Below, piece after piece: positions 62,599 to 64,000 of a DNA stretch of 64,000 bases. Position 1 is the first letter of the stretch, and every line of letters starts with the position of its first letter. A model generated the notes under the pieces. The model saw nothing but the letters and a program-made list of their open reading frames with translations. It was not told the DNA's origin and did no database searches. The position numbers were made by a program, and so were the translations under genes. The stretch spans positions 1-64,000 of the forward strand of contig NZ_VRMG01000001.1 in the NCBI RefSeq assembly GCF_008040105.1, written 5' to 3'. Origin of the DNA: Lacisediminihabitans profunda. Its GTDB lineage: Bacteria; Actinomycetota; Actinomycetes; Actinomycetales; Microbacteriaceae.

Positions 62599-62859
62599 TT
62601 AAAGAGCGGAGACCTGCTTGGCGATGGCCGACTTCTTGTTGGCGGCCTGGTTCTTGTGGATGACACCCTTGCTGGCGGCCTTGTCGAGCTTCTTCGAGGC
62701 GAGCAGCAGCGATGCGGTGGCCTTGTCCTTGTCGCCGGCCTTGACGGCCTCGCGGGTCGCGCGAATGGCGGTCTTGACCTCGCTCTTGACGGCCTTGTTG
62801 CGATCCTGCGCCTTCTTGTTGGTGCCGATGCGCTTGATCTGGGACTTGATATTTGCCAC
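62599..62859 (-). CDS. rpsT: 30S ribosomal protein S20
   Basis: An 86-residue, strongly basic, helical protein: [20 protein letters not shown] at the start, then [23 protein letters not shown] and [21 protein letters not shown]. It binds 16S rRNA early in 30S assembly. It is transcribed towards holA and ends in a strong terminator. The 207-bp gap to the aminotransferase on the right should hold divergent promoters, but no clear boxes were found. Confidence 0.97.
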   Translation of the reverse strand: MANIKSQIKRIGTNKKAQDRNKAVKSEVKTAIRATREAVKAGDKDKATASLLLASKKLDKAASKGVIHKNQAANKKSAIAKQVSAL

Positions 62860-63066
62860 GTTGTTACTTTCTTGTTAGTCCGAATAGTTTGAGGGCACGA
62901 GGAGGAGAATCTGGTCCTTCGAACCTCGGCCACGAATCGCGCGGCGACTCAAACGAGGCCGCGCGCAAGCCAACAGGCAACATTACCAGTAGCCGGGCGG
63001 ATCCGGCAATCGGGCGATTCGCCGGGGAGAGAAGATCCCGAGCCCCAATCGTAATAGCCTGCAACC

Positions 63067-64000
63067 ATGCCGTCTCTCGCTCCGCACATCTCCTCGGTAC
63101 CCGGGTCGGGCATCCGCCGGATCTATGAGATCGCCGTCGAACTCGACGACGTGATCTCGCTCGGAGTCGGCGAGCCCGATCGGCCGGTGGCGCCCCACAT
63201 TCTCGAGGCCGGATCCCGGGCCTGGCTCGAGGACCGCACCAACTACACCGCCAACGGCGGGATCGCGCCGCTCCGGGCGGCGATCGTGGACAAGCTCGCC
63301 CGGGAGAACGACCTTCGGGTGGATGTGGAGCAGGTGTGGGTGACGATGGGCGCGACCCAGGGCCTGCACCAGGCCATGCGTCTGCTGCTCGCCGCCGGCG
63401 ACGAGGTACTCGTACCGGACCCCGGCTACACGACCTTCACCATGAACGCGCGAATGCTCGAGGTGGAGCCGGTGCCGTACACGCTGCGGCCGGAGCACGG
63501 CTTCGTCCCGGACATCGAGGAGCTCGATCGTCTCGTCACGGACAAGACCCGGGTGATCATCGTCAACACCCCGTCCAACCCCCTGGGCACGGTGCTCGAC
63601 CGCTCGCAGCTGCGCGGCCTGCTCGACTTCGCAAAGCGGCACGACCTGTGGGTGCTGAGCGACGAGGTCTACGAGTACTTCACCTACGGGCGAAAGCACG
63701 TGAGCATCGCGAGCCTGGACGACGACGACCGGGTCTTCTCCGTCTTCTCGCTCTCGAAGACCTACGCGATGACGGGGATCCGGGTGGGCTATCTCGTGAC
63801 GCCGCCGGGACTCGCGAGCATCATGCGCACCGTGCAGGAGGCGGCCATCAGCTGCGTCAGCACTCCCGGCCAATACGCCGCGATCGCGGCGATCACCGGG
63901 GACCACCAGCACGTGGCCGACTCGAGAGAGCACTACCGGGGCAACCTCGAGGCGGCCTGCGCGCTGCTCGACGCCCGCGGCATCCGCTACCTCCAACCCC
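63067..64000 (+). CDS. Class I/II pyridoxal-phosphate aminotransferase, truncated by the window edge
   Basis: The first 311 residues are present; the frame is open at 64000. It begins MPSLAPHISSVPGSGIRRIY. LGVGEPDRPVAPHI is near 35, the GATQGLHQAM segment near 100, NTPSNPLG near 177 and the PLP Lys in SLSKTYAMTGIRVGY near 230-240. This is the aspartate aminotransferase-type fold. The substrate is not clear from the visible part. It is divergent from rpsT. Confidence 0.9.
   Translation, partial: MPSLAPHISSVPGSGIRRIYEIAVELDDVISLGVGEPDRPVAPHILEAGSRAWLEDRTNYTANGGIAPLRAAIVDKLARENDLRVDVEQVWVTMGATQGLHQAMRLLLAAGDEVLVPDPGYTTFTMNARMLEVEPVPYTLRPEHGFVPDIEELDRLVTDKTRVIIVNTPSNPLGTVLDRSQLRGLLDFAKRHDLWVLSDEVYEYFTYGRKHVSIASLDDDDRVFSVFSLSKTYAMTGIRVGYLVTPPGLASIMRTVQEAAISCVSTPGQYAAIAAITGDHQHVADSREHYRGNLEAACALLDARGIRYLQP

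Overview
This 64 kb window is high-GC DNA, about two-thirds G+C by eye. Genes are densely packed with many 4-bp start/stop overlaps and frequent GTG and TTG starts. Family types (actinobacterial MutY and Fpg-like glycosylases, a DUF3516 helicase, an App1-type phosphatase, OpuC-type osmolyte importer, leuS-comEA-comEC-holA-rpsT order, truB-ribF linkage) point to an actinobacterium of the order Micrococcales, probably Microbacteriaceae. No rRNA, tRNA, CRISPR array, integrase or transposase was seen. The window reads as ordinary chromosome carrying two families of small non-coding repeats.

Layout. 1-11 kb: a short-chain dehydrogenase, base-excision repair genes (Fpg/Nei-like, mutY), a kinase-like protein with a damaged P-loop, a PanE-like reductase, a divergent drug exporter/TetR pair, then truB, two membrane proteins and ribF, and a phosphoesterase lipoprotein. 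11-18 kb: a CtpE-like P-type ATPase, a GNAT-AAA+ fusion, a membrane ferric-reductase-like protein, an FMN-binding protein and a small heat-shock protein; this looks like a stress or redox block. 18-25 kb: three dehydrogenase or membrane genes, then a LacI regulator divergent from a sugar ABC importer (FrcBCA-like) with two near-identical operators. 25-30 kb: a processive glycosyltransferase overlapping a secreted GH18 protein with two chitin-binding modules, then a tandem universal stress protein. 30-49 kb: nucleoside hydrolase, helicase, two lipases/hydrolases, a second exporter, UbiA prenyltransferase, a FUSC-type protein, a GH15 enzyme divergent from glucose-6-phosphate dehydrogenase, and an App1-type phosphatase. 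48.5-52.5 kb: a TetR gene followed by a complete OpuC-type glycine betaine importer. 52.5-64 kb: DedA, folate genes pabC/pabB, leuS, competence genes comEA/comEC, holA, rpsT and the start of an aminotransferase cut by the window edge.

The most unusual content is non-coding. A roughly 430-510 bp element occurs twice in inverted orientation (4716-5144 and 11123-11632). It is built from a 12-mer (GTCCTGCACAAC) repeated in both orientations with exact 14 and 50 bp spacing, forming a long nested hairpin. Differences between the copies keep the stem paired, partly through G-U wobbles on the strand that is co-oriented with the flanking genes, which suggests a structured RNA. What may be the tail of a third copy lies at the left window edge. 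A second family is an 88-94 bp palindromic repeat ending in CTTCCGAAATCCATGC (18150-18237 and 55412-55505); one copy supplies the last codons and stop of pabB.
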